From assembly GCA_937876225.1 (NCBI GenBank), contig CALFIC010000078.1, forward strand, positions 1 through 64,000: 64,000 nt of DNA, written 5' to 3'. Position 1 is the first letter of the stretch. Each line of letters opens with the position of its first letter. Below are positions 1 through 8,370 of the stretch, in pieces. Made by a program: the position numbers and the translations under genes. The notes beneath the pieces were generated by a model. It saw nothing but the letters and a program-made list of their open reading frames with translations. It was not told the DNA's origin and did not search any database. Source of the stretch: an uncultured Chloroflexota bacterium (GTDB lineage Bacteria; Chloroflexota; Chloroflexia; Chloroflexales; Roseiflexaceae).

Positions 1-675
1 GCCACCGCCGCCTCCGCCCGCACCATTCCAGTGGTCGTCGCGCTGGCCGTGGTGGCCTTTGGTTTGGCATTGCTATCGCGTATTTCGTTGCGCACCTTGA
101 GTCCGATTTGGATTGGCATGTTTGTCTTTAGCGGTATGATCGGTTTACCGGCGTTGTTTTTGGTGACCGGGCCGATTTTGGCCACCATTCCTGGGTTGGG
201 CTGGCATATCAGTGCCACCGGGTTGCGCAGTGCAGCATTTTTGATTTTGCGTTCCGAAATCAGTATCACCTTGTCGTTTATCATGATTACCACCACACTA
301 TGGACGCACGTGCTCAAGTCGTTGCGGATTTTCGGCATACCGACGTTGATTGTAGTGATCTTGAGCATGACCTATCGCTATATTTTTTTGATGTTGCAAT
401 CGGCCAGCGATATGTTTGAAGCACGCCAAAGCCGGGTCATCGGCAAACTCCCCGACAACGAAGCGCGCCGGTTAGCAGCAGCCACCGTCGGCGTATTGCT
501 CAGCAAAAGCTTCCAGTTGAGCAACGATGTCTTTATGGCAATGCAATCACGCGGGTTCCGTGGTGAAGTCTATATCCTCGATGAATTCGCGTTGAGTACG
601 CGTGATTATGTTGCCATGCCCGTGATTGCGTTGATTTGTGGTTTGGGGATTTGGTTTGGCATTATTGCCGCATAG
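1..675 (+). CDS. cbiQ: ECF transporter T component, CbiQ-like (5' end outside window)
   Basis: Transmembrane energy-coupling protein of an ECF-type importer, probably for cobalt or nickel. The frame is open to base 1 with no good ribosome site, so the start lies upstream of the window. Several hydrophobic segments are followed by the two cytoplasmic coupling motifs expected of the family: an EARQSR motif after a 'MTYRYIF' helix, and 'MQSRGFRGE' nearer the C-terminus, which in known T components contact the ATPase. It is followed 7 bp later by the CbiO-type ATPase with a histidine-rich tail, which supports a metal substrate. The substrate-binding subunits (CbiM/NikM type) should lie just upstream and cannot be seen here. 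Confidence 0.85.
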   Translation, partial: ATAASARTIPVVVALAVVAFGLALLSRISLRTLSPIWIGMFVFSGMIGLPALFLVTGPILATIPGLGWHISATGLRSAAFLILRSEISITLSFIMITTTLWTHVLKSLRIFGIPTLIVVILSMTYRYIFLMLQSASDMFEARQSRVIGKLPDNEARRLAAATVGVLLSKSFQLSNDVFMAMQSRGFRGEVYILDEFALSTRDYVAMPVIALICGLGIWFGIIAA

Positions 676-682
676 GAGTCAC

Positions 683-1501
683 ATGGACGCTATTTTTACC
701 GTACAAAACGTCAAGTACGCCTACTCCACTACCAGCGAATTGGCGCTCAATGATATTTCGCTGACCATCACTCAAGGGTCGCGGGTGGCCATCATGGGCG
801 CCAATGGGTCGGGCAAATCAACTTTGTTACGCATCCTCGATGGCTTGTACTTCCCACAGTCAGGCAGTATTACGGCGTTTGATCATCCCCTCGATGAAGC
901 CCACTTGATGGACGAAGCCTACGCCCATGCCTTCCGACGCCGGGTAGCCTTTGTTTTCCAAAACCCCGATGTGCAGTTGTTTAATCCCACCGTCTATGAT
1001 GAAGTGGCCTTTGGGCCATTGCAATTACGCTGGGACAAGCCCACCATCGTCAAAAAAGTCGCCGAAACGCTCGATTTACTCGAAATCAGTCATTTGCGTG
1101 ACCGTGCCCCGCACCGCTTATCGGGTGGCGAAAAAAAGCGCGTGGCGATTGCCTCGGTGCTCGTGCTCGACCCCGAAGTTATTTTGCTTGACGAGCCCAC
1201 TGCTGCCCTCGACCCCAAAAGTCAAAGTCGCGTCGTCGATTTCTTGGTGGATTGGGGTGCCGGCAAAAAAACAGTCGTCGTCGCTACCCACGACCTCGAC
1301 ACCGTACCCGATATCGCCGATGATGCCTATATTTTCAAACAAGGCAAAATCGTCGCCCACGATACCCCGCGCAATTTGTTGGCCAATCATCAACTACTCC
1401 TCGATGCCAATTTGGTGCATGCCCATCATCATTATCATGATAACGACAAACCACACTCCCACCCCCATTTACACTTTGGGCATGATCACGACCATCAATA
1501 A
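683..1501 (+). CDS. cbiO: ECF/cobalt-nickel ABC transporter ATPase, CbiO-like, with His-rich C-terminal tail
   Basis: ATP-hydrolysing subunit of the metal importer, 272 aa. Start at ATG 683 with AGGAG at 674-678; a longer frame from 638 is possible but would run into the cbiQ gene and lacks a ribosome site. Walker A GANGSGKST at residues 39-47, Q-loop near 93, signature LSGGEKKR from 146, Walker B VILLDE at 166-171, and a switch His in 'ATHDLD'. The last 27 residues contain 12 histidines with interspersed Asp, a likely Ni/Co/Zn-binding tail. Together with the preceding T component this suggests nickel or cobalt uptake; the tail itself is directly visible, the metal is inferred. Confidence 0.92.
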   Translation: MDAIFTVQNVKYAYSTTSELALNDISLTITQGSRVAIMGANGSGKSTLLRILDGLYFPQSGSITAFDHPLDEAHLMDEAYAHAFRRRVAFVFQNPDVQLFNPTVYDEVAFGPLQLRWDKPTIVKKVAETLDLLEISHLRDRAPHRLSGGEKKRVAIASVLVLDPEVILLDEPTAALDPKSQSRVVDFLVDWGAGKKTVVVATHDLDTVPDIADDAYIFKQGKIVAHDTPRNLLANHQLLLDANLVHAHHHYHDNDKPHSHPHLHFGHDHDHQ

Positions 1502-1523
1502 TAACCAAAATTCGTATACAGAT

Positions 1524-1559
1524 AATCGTAGCGCCGCAGCATGCTGCGGCGCTACGATT
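1524..1559. repeat. 36-bp perfect palindrome downstream of cbiO
   Basis: Two 18-bp arms meet without a loop (centre 1541/1542, GC-rich core GCAGCA/TGCTGC). It lies 22 bp after the cbiO stop. There is no T-run on either side, so it is not a typical intrinsic terminator, although an RNA hairpin here could still end or stabilise the transcript. The rest of 1560-1705 holds no gene. Confidence 0.8.
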
Positions 1560-1660
1560 GCGATGATGCATTTTCAATTTTCAATTCATGCTTAAGGGCG
1601 AATAGCAGCGAATGAATTCGCCGGCATGATTCGCCCCTCCTCCTCTTTCCAACTTCCATA

Positions 1661-1669
1661 TGGTATGAT
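1661..1669 (+). promoter_or_regulatory. Candidate extended -10 promoter for the UPF0104 gene
   Basis: TGGTATGAT fits the TGn-TATAAT extended -10 pattern and sits 37 bp before the ATG at 1706. No clear -35 is visible, so this is a weak call. Confidence 0.3.
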
Positions 1670-1705
1670 GATACGAAATTCGTTACGTCCGTGAAACGGA
1701 GTCTC

Positions 1706-2719
1706 ATGGCAATTCGTCGCATTTCGTGGGCGTGGGTTATCGGGTTCATACTCACCGGCATCGTCATATCACTCGCCTACAATACTCGGAGCGAAATCAG
1801 CGAGGCTTGGCGATTACTCCAAACTGCAGAACCTTCGTACGTTATTGCCGCCTTTGGCATGATTGTGGTGGGGTTTATTTGTGCAGGATTCATTTATGGT
1901 GATGTGCTTACCGCCCTTGGTCAACACGAAAAATTACCGTGGCTGATAGCCACCGCCCTAGTGGCCATTATGCTCAACCAAACCGTGCCGATGGGCAGCG
2001 TGGCTGCCTATGCGTTTTTGGTGACGGCATTGCGCAAACGAGGCTTCCCGGCGAGTAGTGTGGCAGTTGTTGCGGGCACCGAATTACTCAGCTGGAATGG
2101 TGCGGCGCTACTCATGTTTAGTGCTGGATTACTCTATTTGACGGTGACGGCCAACTTTACCGCATCCCTGCCGATTATTTCGGCGTTAATAACAGCCATA
2201 ATTACCGTATTCGTTGTGGTATTAATTGTGACCCGCCCGGTGAGCACCGTCAATCGCTGGCTCCTCAAAATACACCACGCCTTACAGCGCATCCGCATCG
2301 ACTGGAATATCCGTCCTGCAGAATTGTTGGTCGAAGAAATCGCCAAGAGCCGGGCAATATTTGCTGCCAAACCATGGCGTTTTGGGCGGATTATTTTTTT
2401 GCAGATGATTATTTTTTCGTGTCACGCCTTGGCACTCACGTTTTTGTTACATAGTATGCGCATCGATGTGCTATACCTCGATGTACTCGCAGCCTATGGC
2501 ATGTCATTGATTGCTAGTTTGTTTACTGTGTTGCCTGGTGGTGGTGGTGCGGTCGAAGCCGCCTTGTCGTTTACGCTACATCTCCAAGGGGTACCACTTA
2601 AAGGCGCCTTAGGAGCGGCAATTTTATTTCGCTTATTGAGTTTTTGGTCACTCTTGCCAATCGGGGGGGTTTTGTATCGCGTGCTGACGCGTAGTACACC
2701 CAAGGAGCGCACTACATGA
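1706..2719 (+). CDS. UPF0104 / lysylphosphatidylglycerol synthase TM-type membrane protein (YbhN-like)
   Basis: Integral membrane protein of 337 aa with about eight hydrophobic segments. The motif 'LPGGGGAVEAA' followed by 'GAAILFRLLSFW' near the C-terminus is characteristic of the LPG-synthase transmembrane family (also called UPF0104, YbhN), whose members flip or transfer lipids or remain uncharacterised. The soluble aminoacyl-transfer domain of true MprF proteins is absent, so lysyl-lipid synthesis should not be assumed. Start at ATG 1706 preceded by CGGAG (1697-1701); a GTG at 1691 in the same frame has no ribosome site. Its stop overlaps the start of the next gene (ATGA at 2716), so the two are probably translated together. 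Confidence 0.82.
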   Translation: MAIRRISWAWVIGFILTGIVISLAYNTRSEISEAWRLLQTAEPSYVIAAFGMIVVGFICAGFIYGDVLTALGQHEKLPWLIATALVAIMLNQTVPMGSVAAYAFLVTALRKRGFPASSVAVVAGTELLSWNGAALLMFSAGLLYLTVTANFTASLPIISALITAIITVFVVVLIVTRPVSTVNRWLLKIHHALQRIRIDWNIRPAELLVEEIAKSRAIFAAKPWRFGRIIFLQMIIFSCHALALTFLLHSMRIDVLYLDVLAAYGMSLIASLFTVLPGGGGAVEAALSFTLHLQGVPLKGALGAAILFRLLSFWSLLPIGGVLYRVLTRSTPKERTT

Positions 2720-2967
2720 ATATCATCGGAGGATTCGTAGCCCTTGGCGGGGCGGTAGCATTCGCAGCAATTAGTATCATCGTGATTATCGGCGTGCAAC
2801 ACACCTTGCGTACTCGCGTCATCCCGCGCTTTACCATCATGCAAACGCCGCCACGTACGCGAGTTGCCAGCCTCATATACGTGATTGTCGTGGCTGCATT
2901 GCCGACCAGTTTAGGCTTGTTGACCGCATGGCAACTCATCAAAATGATGCTCCGAGTGTGGAGCTAA
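2716..2967 (+). CDS. Small two-helix membrane protein of unknown function
   Basis: 83 aa with two clear hydrophobic helices (roughly residues 5-27 and 50-72) separated by a basic, arginine-rich loop. Not recognised as a named family. The ATGA overlap with the upstream UPF0104 gene argues for translational coupling and for being a real gene. It ends one base before the convergent patatin gene ends, leaving no room for a terminator between them. Confidence 0.6.
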   Translation: MNIIGGFVALGGAVAFAAISIIVIIGVQHTLRTRVIPRFTIMQTPPRTRVASLIYVIVVAALPTSLGLLTAWQLIKMMLRVWS

Positions 2968-2968
2968 C

Positions 2969-3895
2969 TCATCGCCAACTGCGGTCGATCCACAATAATG
3001 TTTCATTTAAATCGATTTGTTGGGCAAATTCATTGAGATAGCTGACCTGAGCCACATCGTCGAGATTAATTTCGATGCCTGGCGGGAAGACCGGATTGAC
3101 CCGCCAATAGCGGTCACGCAAAAATTGCCGACATTGATAATCAGCCACCCCCATTACCCCATGAATCAAAATATTGACCAACGGCCGCGCCCATTGGGCA
3201 TAGCCCCAATCGAGGCGATCACCCGTCAAATGACGCAACGATTGCCCGACTCCCAACGAACACAAGGCGATATCTTCGAGATGGGGCGCAGCGGGGTTTT
3301 TGCGCGTATCCAATGCATGGGCAATCGCTGCGACACTAGGATTATTAGCGACTACCCCGCCGTCGATATACCCCTCATACACGGGGAAGTAGGTGGGGGC
3401 GGCACTGGTGTACATCGCGACTTTGTACGCCGGCACTTCTTGGTCACCAAATGCCCCACCAATGTTCGAAAAAAACTTGGCTTCCCAGCTGCGTAATTTG
3501 GGGTCGGGTGATACATTGTCGAGATCAAACGCAGGCACCAACACCCGCTTGGGGAGTTGGCCGAGGGTGGTATCACCAAATATGCGTTTGAGTTCTTGTT
3601 CGAGGCCACGATTATCGTAATTCGCGCCAATCATGTTGCCCAAATCGAGGGCATCATCGACCCACGAATCACGAAAAATCGTCGCACCCTTCCCTTCGTA
3701 CAAGGCGCGAATATCACGCGGGTGCATCCCTTTGGCTAACCCTAGCGCAATAATCCCACCCGTCGATGTGCCAGCAAATAAATCGACGTGCGCCAAAAAA
3801 TCAGGGAACTCGCGCATGATGCGCTCGAGTACCACCAATGTTAATACGCCGAGTATGCCACCACCATCAAACGACAAAATCCGATATCGCCGCAT
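2969..3895 (-). CDS. Patatin-like phospholipase
   Basis: Predicted lipid acyl hydrolase of 308 aa. The patatin oxyanion stretch 'FDGGGILGVL' is at residues 9-18, the nucleophile elbow GTSTGG at 42-47 (Ser44), and the catalytic-dyad Asp in 'YIDGGVVANNP' at Asp178. All catalytic elements are present. There is no signal peptide, so a cytoplasmic or membrane-peripheral enzyme is expected. GGGAG precedes the ATG at 3895. Sequence around 'GTSTGGIIALGLAKG' resembles the bacterial group that includes nucleotide-activated CBASS lipases, but no cyclic-nucleotide synthase gene lies nearby, so a housekeeping lipase is more likely. It is 48 bp downstream of zwf on the same strand. Confidence 0.88.
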   Translation of the reverse strand: MRRYRILSFDGGGILGVLTLVVLERIMREFPDFLAHVDLFAGTSTGGIIALGLAKGMHPRDIRALYEGKGATIFRDSWVDDALDLGNMIGANYDNRGLEQELKRIFGDTTLGQLPKRVLVPAFDLDNVSPDPKLRSWEAKFFSNIGGAFGDQEVPAYKVAMYTSAAPTYFPVYEGYIDGGVVANNPSVAAIAHALDTRKNPAAPHLEDIALCSLGVGQSLRHLTGDRLDWGYAQWARPLVNILIHGVMGVADYQCRQFLRDRYWRVNPVFPPGIEINLDDVAQVSYLNEFAQQIDLNETLLWIDRSWR

Positions 3896-3943
3896 CCCGT
3901 ACTCCCTACCATCGGTGCGTTACACCGAGAAATTAGTGCCTGC

Positions 3944-5464
3944 TTAGGACAATCGCCGCCAGCTCCGCCCCGACGCACCGATGAATTCGTGCGAGGCATC
4001 GGGACCCCAGCTTCCCCCCACGTATTCGTGTACTGGCGACCCTAGCAATTCCCAGCCTTGCAAAATAGGATTCATCAACGCCCACGACGTTTCGACTTCG
4101 TCACTACGGGTAAACAACGTCGAATCGCCAATCATGGCGTCGAGCAACAAGCGCTCATAGGCCTCGGGGGATTCACTGCCAAAGGCCTCGACATAGTTAA
4201 AGTTCATCGTCACCGGTCGAATATCACCGGCTTGGCCAGGAACTTTGGAATTAAACCGCAACGAAATGCCTTCGTTGGGTTGAATACGGATCACCAGCTC
4301 GTTGGGCGCGGTCCGCGACATGATACTGTCTTGGAACAACATTAACGGCGCACTGCGGAACGTCACCGAAATCTCGCTTGCACGGACGGGCAGACGTTTA
4401 CCTGTCCGCAAGTAAAACGGCACGCCAGCCCAACGCCAACTCTCGATTTCGAGCCGGAGCGCCACATAGGTTTCGGTGGTCGAATTGCGCGCAACGCCCG
4501 TTTCATCCAAATAGGCCGGTGCAGAACCAGGGCCGGCAGTATAGCGCCCCCGCACGGTATAGCGATTGACGTCTTCACGAGCAATTGGGCGCACGGCCCG
4601 CAGTACTTTCACTTTTTCGTCACGCACTGCATCGGCGCTCGCCCCACCCACCGGTGGCTCCATGGCGGTGAGCGACAACAATTGCATCATATGGTTTTGT
4701 ACCATGTCACGCAAGGCGCCGGCCTGTTCATAATAGCCACCACGCCCTTCGACGCCAATTGATTCGGCCACGGTGATTTGCACATTGTCGATATAACGGC
4801 GATTCCATAATGGTTCAAAAATACCATTGGCGAACCGTAGCACCAACAGGTTCTGGACGGTTTCTTTGCCAAGATAGTGGTCGATACGGTAGATTTGGCG
4901 TTCGTCAAACACCTCGTGGAGCACACCATTCAACTGACGGGCACTTTCGAGGTCATGCCCAAACGGTTTTTCGATGATAATGCGGGTCCAACTATCACCG
5001 ATGGCATGGGACAACCCAGCTGCCCCGAGTTGTTTGATGATATCTTCGTATGATTCAGGGGGAGTGGCCAAATAAAACAGTCGATTGCCTTGAGTGCCAT
5101 TTTGCTCATCGATTTGGGCCAGGCGTTGCGCCAAGGCGGTGTATCCTTCGGCGTCTTCGAAGGTTGAGCGAATGTAGTGCACCTGCCCCGAAAAGGCCGG
5201 CCATAATTCGTCCGACATCCCCGAGCGCGAATGTTTGCTGCCTTCATCAAACAGCAAGGTGCGGAAGTACTCGTCGCTCCAATCGCGCCGGGCAAAGCCG
5301 AGGATGGTGGTGTTGGCATGGAGCAACCCTTCGCGGCGCAGGTTGTAGAGCGCCGGTACCAGCTTGCGACGGGTCAAGTCGCCGGTGGCCCCAAAAATAA
5401 CAATCGTACACGGATCCGACATCCGCGCGGCTGAGGCGCCGCGATCAATTCCACGCATCGTCAT
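3944..5464 (-). CDS. zwf: Glucose-6-phosphate 1-dehydrogenase
   Basis: First enzyme of the oxidative pentose phosphate pathway: oxidises glucose 6-phosphate to 6-phosphogluconolactone with NADP(+). 506 aa, normal family length. Nucleotide-binding GATGDL at residues 25-30, EKPFG at 165-169, and the substrate-binding signature RIDHYLGKE at 193-201, which includes the catalytic-site histidine. AGGAG lies 7 bases before the ATG at 5464. The 9-bp gap to the upstream large PP2C-like gene suggests a shared transcript. No gnd or pgl gene is next to it; the downstream gene is a patatin. Confidence 0.97.
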   Translation of the reverse strand: MTMRGIDRGASAARMSDPCTIVIFGATGDLTRRKLVPALYNLRREGLLHANTTILGFARRDWSDEYFRTLLFDEGSKHSRSGMSDELWPAFSGQVHYIRSTFEDAEGYTALAQRLAQIDEQNGTQGNRLFYLATPPESYEDIIKQLGAAGLSHAIGDSWTRIIIEKPFGHDLESARQLNGVLHEVFDERQIYRIDHYLGKETVQNLLVLRFANGIFEPLWNRRYIDNVQITVAESIGVEGRGGYYEQAGALRDMVQNHMMQLLSLTAMEPPVGGASADAVRDEKVKVLRAVRPIAREDVNRYTVRGRYTAGPGSAPAYLDETGVARNSTTETYVALRLEIESWRWAGVPFYLRTGKRLPVRASEISVTFRSAPLMLFQDSIMSRTAPNELVIRIQPNEGISLRFNSKVPGQAGDIRPVTMNFNYVEAFGSESPEAYERLLLDAMIGDSTLFTRSDEVETSWALMNPILQGWELLGSPVHEYVGGSWGPDASHEFIGASGRSWRRLS

Positions 5465-5473
5465 GACGTACTC

Positions 5474-8062
5474 CTATGGTTTTTGAACAGTAGTAGTCGG
5501 GAGTACGACATTGTCTACCCGCTGATTAAACGGCAAAGGTGGTTCTGGTAATAACGCTTTGTACACCACGCCACCATTCGCAAAATACAACTCCGGTCGC
5601 GCTTGACTTTCGTCAATAGCGAGGGCGGTCAAATTATCAAGGACAATTGGGCTATCTGGGGGTAACATAATTTGTTGGATAAATCGCCCAGTGCGCTTTT
5701 CGATTTGGATAATCCGTGCCGCGTAACTATCCAATATAAAAAACGATCCGGATTCACCATCACCCGTGACCACCAGCCGTGCGGCTGCTTGAATCGGGGG
5801 AGTAATGTTTTTTAGTACGATGCTTTTTTCGAAGCCACGTTCCCCATCTGGTACCGCTTGGAACACATGAATCACCCCATCGGGCATCAACAAATAAACT
5901 CGACCATCAATCCCCATATCAACCGCGGTGTCAATCGCCACGCCGCCGTCGTTTTGGATCCATGGGGTGGGAAAGTCGGCGATTTGCGTCGACAAAAAGC
6001 GCAGAATATTGGCAGGAGTAACGCCCCAGACATACAAATTCCCGCCATAGCTTTGCATACGCACATGGCGCTCACCAATCTGCCACTCGAGGCTTCCTGC
6101 CAATATACTATAATTCCAATTATTCCCATTACGAAACAAATACACTGCCGGCCCGTTGTTACTACTCTGGGCTAAGCCAACCACCCCGTCGATACGCCAC
6201 GCAATATCAAACACTTTGGCAACGGTTACTTCACCAATTTGGTCATTTGGTCGCAACATTGGCACAGTGCTACCGCCATCGCGGGGTGTCTGATAGATGA
6301 CCCCTGCTTTAGAATCCAGCAGATAGAAGTAATTAAAACTATCGACATTGGCATACCCATCAGATGGTGGTGGGATAATAATCGTACTAAATACCTCGCC
6401 TTTCACCGGGTGTTGGGCGACCACCGTCACGTTATCCAAATATGAGCGGCGTTGTACGACACTCTGGGCTTTTTCGATTTTGGTGACCATCGCCAAAAAG
6501 CGCTGATGGTTTTCGGTGGTCGCTGTTATAATCCCGCTTTGTTGCAGGCTATCGAGCAACGAACGCGATACTTCGATGCGCTGGGTCGCTTCTGTTTCAT
6601 TCGCAGAATCATAAATCGCTTGTATCGATTGTTCTGCGCTCAGGATGCTGTTTTCTCCGCGGAGCAATCGGTGTTCGGTAGCAACATTTTTGCCATAAAA
6701 AAACACGATTGAAACAAGGGCAATCATCAATGACAACATCGCCCATGGGAATGGGGGGCGTTGCTTGCGATACGACAATCCCTCACCACGGGTGGCAGAT
6801 TGCATGCGGCGAGCGTCATTATTGACTTTGGGTAACCAACGCAGTACAAACAATCCTTGGAACAACGTACTAAAAAAAGCCCCGTAACGAATTGGCTCAG
6901 TCACTTGTACTTTAAAGCCCGCATTCCGGCGCGCAAAATCAGTATCAACCGGGGTTGATGGCACTTCGACATCTACGGCATGCACGACACGTAACGGGCG
7001 TACATCTGATTGCACGTTGCGGCGCTTGCCATATTTCGCCACTGCCAAAGATTCTGCTTGGGCTTCAATCGAATCACCCAAATCAAGAGGTACTGGGTTG
7101 GGAATCGGATCAATTACATACGGGACTTCTGGTGGGGGGCGATTCATGCGTTGCTGTTCATCACGGGTGATGCTCCGCCAGCGCTTGGAAGAAGCCGCAA
7201 AGCGCGAATCTTCGCTCCCTAACAACAAAGTACGCAACCATTTAATCGTACGCGTAAACCACAAACCGGTGGTATCACCAGCTAGCATTAATTGTTGGGT
7301 AATACTCGAAAAACTCCCCGACACAGCCCGTACTTCGTCAGCGACATTGGCATCGAGTACCATGGTGAGCCCGTAGGCATCACCGATTTCTTTGGTATGG
7401 CAGACATCGCGCAAGGCTTGGACCATTTTGGCGGGATTGACGAGGCGCAAAATCCGTCCTACCGTGTCACGATCAAGCACTTGTGCCAAATTACTCGTCA
7501 CGAGCATCAACGTTTCGCCGGGTGTCCACATGGCACGGAAGAATTCCGGCTCCACACTCAATGAACTCCCCATCATGCTACTGACATTCACGGGAGTCGG
7601 AGTATAGTGAATGGTCCGCCACAACACACTCGACGGAATGGCGCGCAGTTCACCATCGCCAAGCAAATACATTTGGGTGGGATTAATTTGTGCCACATAA
7701 ATATCTTGGGTTTTAATGACTACACACGTCATCCCAAACGAAATCCGCTTTGTTTGATCTTGGGTCATGTTGTATTCATATAACGCTTGGTTAGCGGCCA
7801 TAATTGCCCGGCGCAATGACGACTGCACACTAAAGGACGCGTTTTCATAAAAAAGTTTCCGTACCGTCCGCAACACCAGTTGCAACGGTTGGCGGTGGCG
7901 CGCCAATTCTTGTTGGCTCTCCACAATAATAAACAGTTCGCCTTTACGGGCTTCCATTGATAACGGGTCTTCAGCCTCACAAATGAGGAGTGTATCGTTG
8001 GGAAGCGGGTTTTCGCCTTGACTCACACCAAACTGGACACTGCGGGTTCGCATGCGCACCAT
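5474..8062 (-). CDS. Large membrane protein: degenerate PP2C-like domain, one TM helix, C-terminal propeller-like domain
   Basis: 862 aa. Residues about 20-240 have the order and hydrophobic pattern of a PP2C phosphatase domain ('GELFIIVES', 'SFGMTCVVIKTQDIYVAQI', 'LLGDGELRAI'), but the metal-binding DGxGG type motifs are not visible, so catalysis is doubtful. A proline- and charge-rich linker leads to a single transmembrane helix at 439-457. The outer part from about 560 has short repeated beta-rich units with 'GVVGLAQ', 'VYLLMPDGVIHVF' and 'LTALAIDES', suggesting a beta-propeller. Topology would place the phosphatase-like part inside and the propeller outside, a sensor-like design (inference). 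ATG 8062 or ATG 8053 could be the start; neither has a strong ribosome site. Confidence 0.6.
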   Translation of the reverse strand: MVRMRTRSVQFGVSQGENPLPNDTLLICEAEDPLSMEARKGELFIIVESQQELARHRQPLQLVLRTVRKLFYENASFSVQSSLRRAIMAANQALYEYNMTQDQTKRISFGMTCVVIKTQDIYVAQINPTQMYLLGDGELRAIPSSVLWRTIHYTPTPVNVSSMMGSSLSVEPEFFRAMWTPGETLMLVTSNLAQVLDRDTVGRILRLVNPAKMVQALRDVCHTKEIGDAYGLTMVLDANVADEVRAVSGSFSSITQQLMLAGDTTGLWFTRTIKWLRTLLLGSEDSRFAASSKRWRSITRDEQQRMNRPPPEVPYVIDPIPNPVPLDLGDSIEAQAESLAVAKYGKRRNVQSDVRPLRVVHAVDVEVPSTPVDTDFARRNAGFKVQVTEPIRYGAFFSTLFQGLFVLRWLPKVNNDARRMQSATRGEGLSYRKQRPPFPWAMLSLMIALVSIVFFYGKNVATEHRLLRGENSILSAEQSIQAIYDSANETEATQRIEVSRSLLDSLQQSGIITATTENHQRFLAMVTKIEKAQSVVQRRSYLDNVTVVAQHPVKGEVFSTIIIPPPSDGYANVDSFNYFYLLDSKAGVIYQTPRDGGSTVPMLRPNDQIGEVTVAKVFDIAWRIDGVVGLAQSSNNGPAVYLFRNGNNWNYSILAGSLEWQIGERHVRMQSYGGNLYVWGVTPANILRFLSTQIADFPTPWIQNDGGVAIDTAVDMGIDGRVYLLMPDGVIHVFQAVPDGERGFEKSIVLKNITPPIQAAARLVVTGDGESGSFFILDSYAARIIQIEKRTGRFIQQIMLPPDSPIVLDNLTALAIDESQARPELYFANGGVVYKALLPEPPLPFNQRVDNVVLPTTTVQKP

Positions 8063-8370
8063 ATCACACCATTACACTCATCCACTGACAACAATTATTA
8101 AATTATACCATTCATACTACGCATCTACGGATAAATTACAAACCAAACAAATACCCTGCGAATCTGTAGTAGCTGTACGTTGCGTTTCATATGACTTCAC
8201 TATTCAATTAAAAAATAAACACCAAATCTCTTTTTTTCTCAAATATACTGATATTTTGCCAAAAAAACCTCGTGATTTTGGGTGATTTCTCATCCAAAAC
8301 AATATTAGGATAGTTTATAATCACGGTATCACTATATTGTGAGTAAATCATCAAAACAAAGGGGTTTTTT
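8063..8370. other. AT-rich divergent intergenic region, no gene seen
   Basis: 308 bp between two divergent transcription units. It is clearly AT-richer than its flanks, contains runs of A and T, and must hold the promoters for both directions. I see no convincing coding frame or RNA gene in it. Confidence 0.6.
8316..8321 (+). promoter_or_regulatory. Candidate -10 box for the export operon
   Basis: A perfect TATAAT 49 bp before the ATG at 8371. The -35 position has no good match, so only the -10 is supported. The start codon is preceded by AAAGGGG as ribosome site. Confidence 0.4.

Noticed and set aside
951..1595. Long overlapping frame inside cbiO
   Set aside because: A shadow frame with Pro/Ser/Ile-rich translation; the other frame carries all ABC ATPase motifs.
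2969..3895. Patatin gene as CBASS effector
   Set aside because: No cyclic-nucleotide synthase, Cap2/Cap3 or other defence gene is nearby; neighbours are zwf and membrane proteins.
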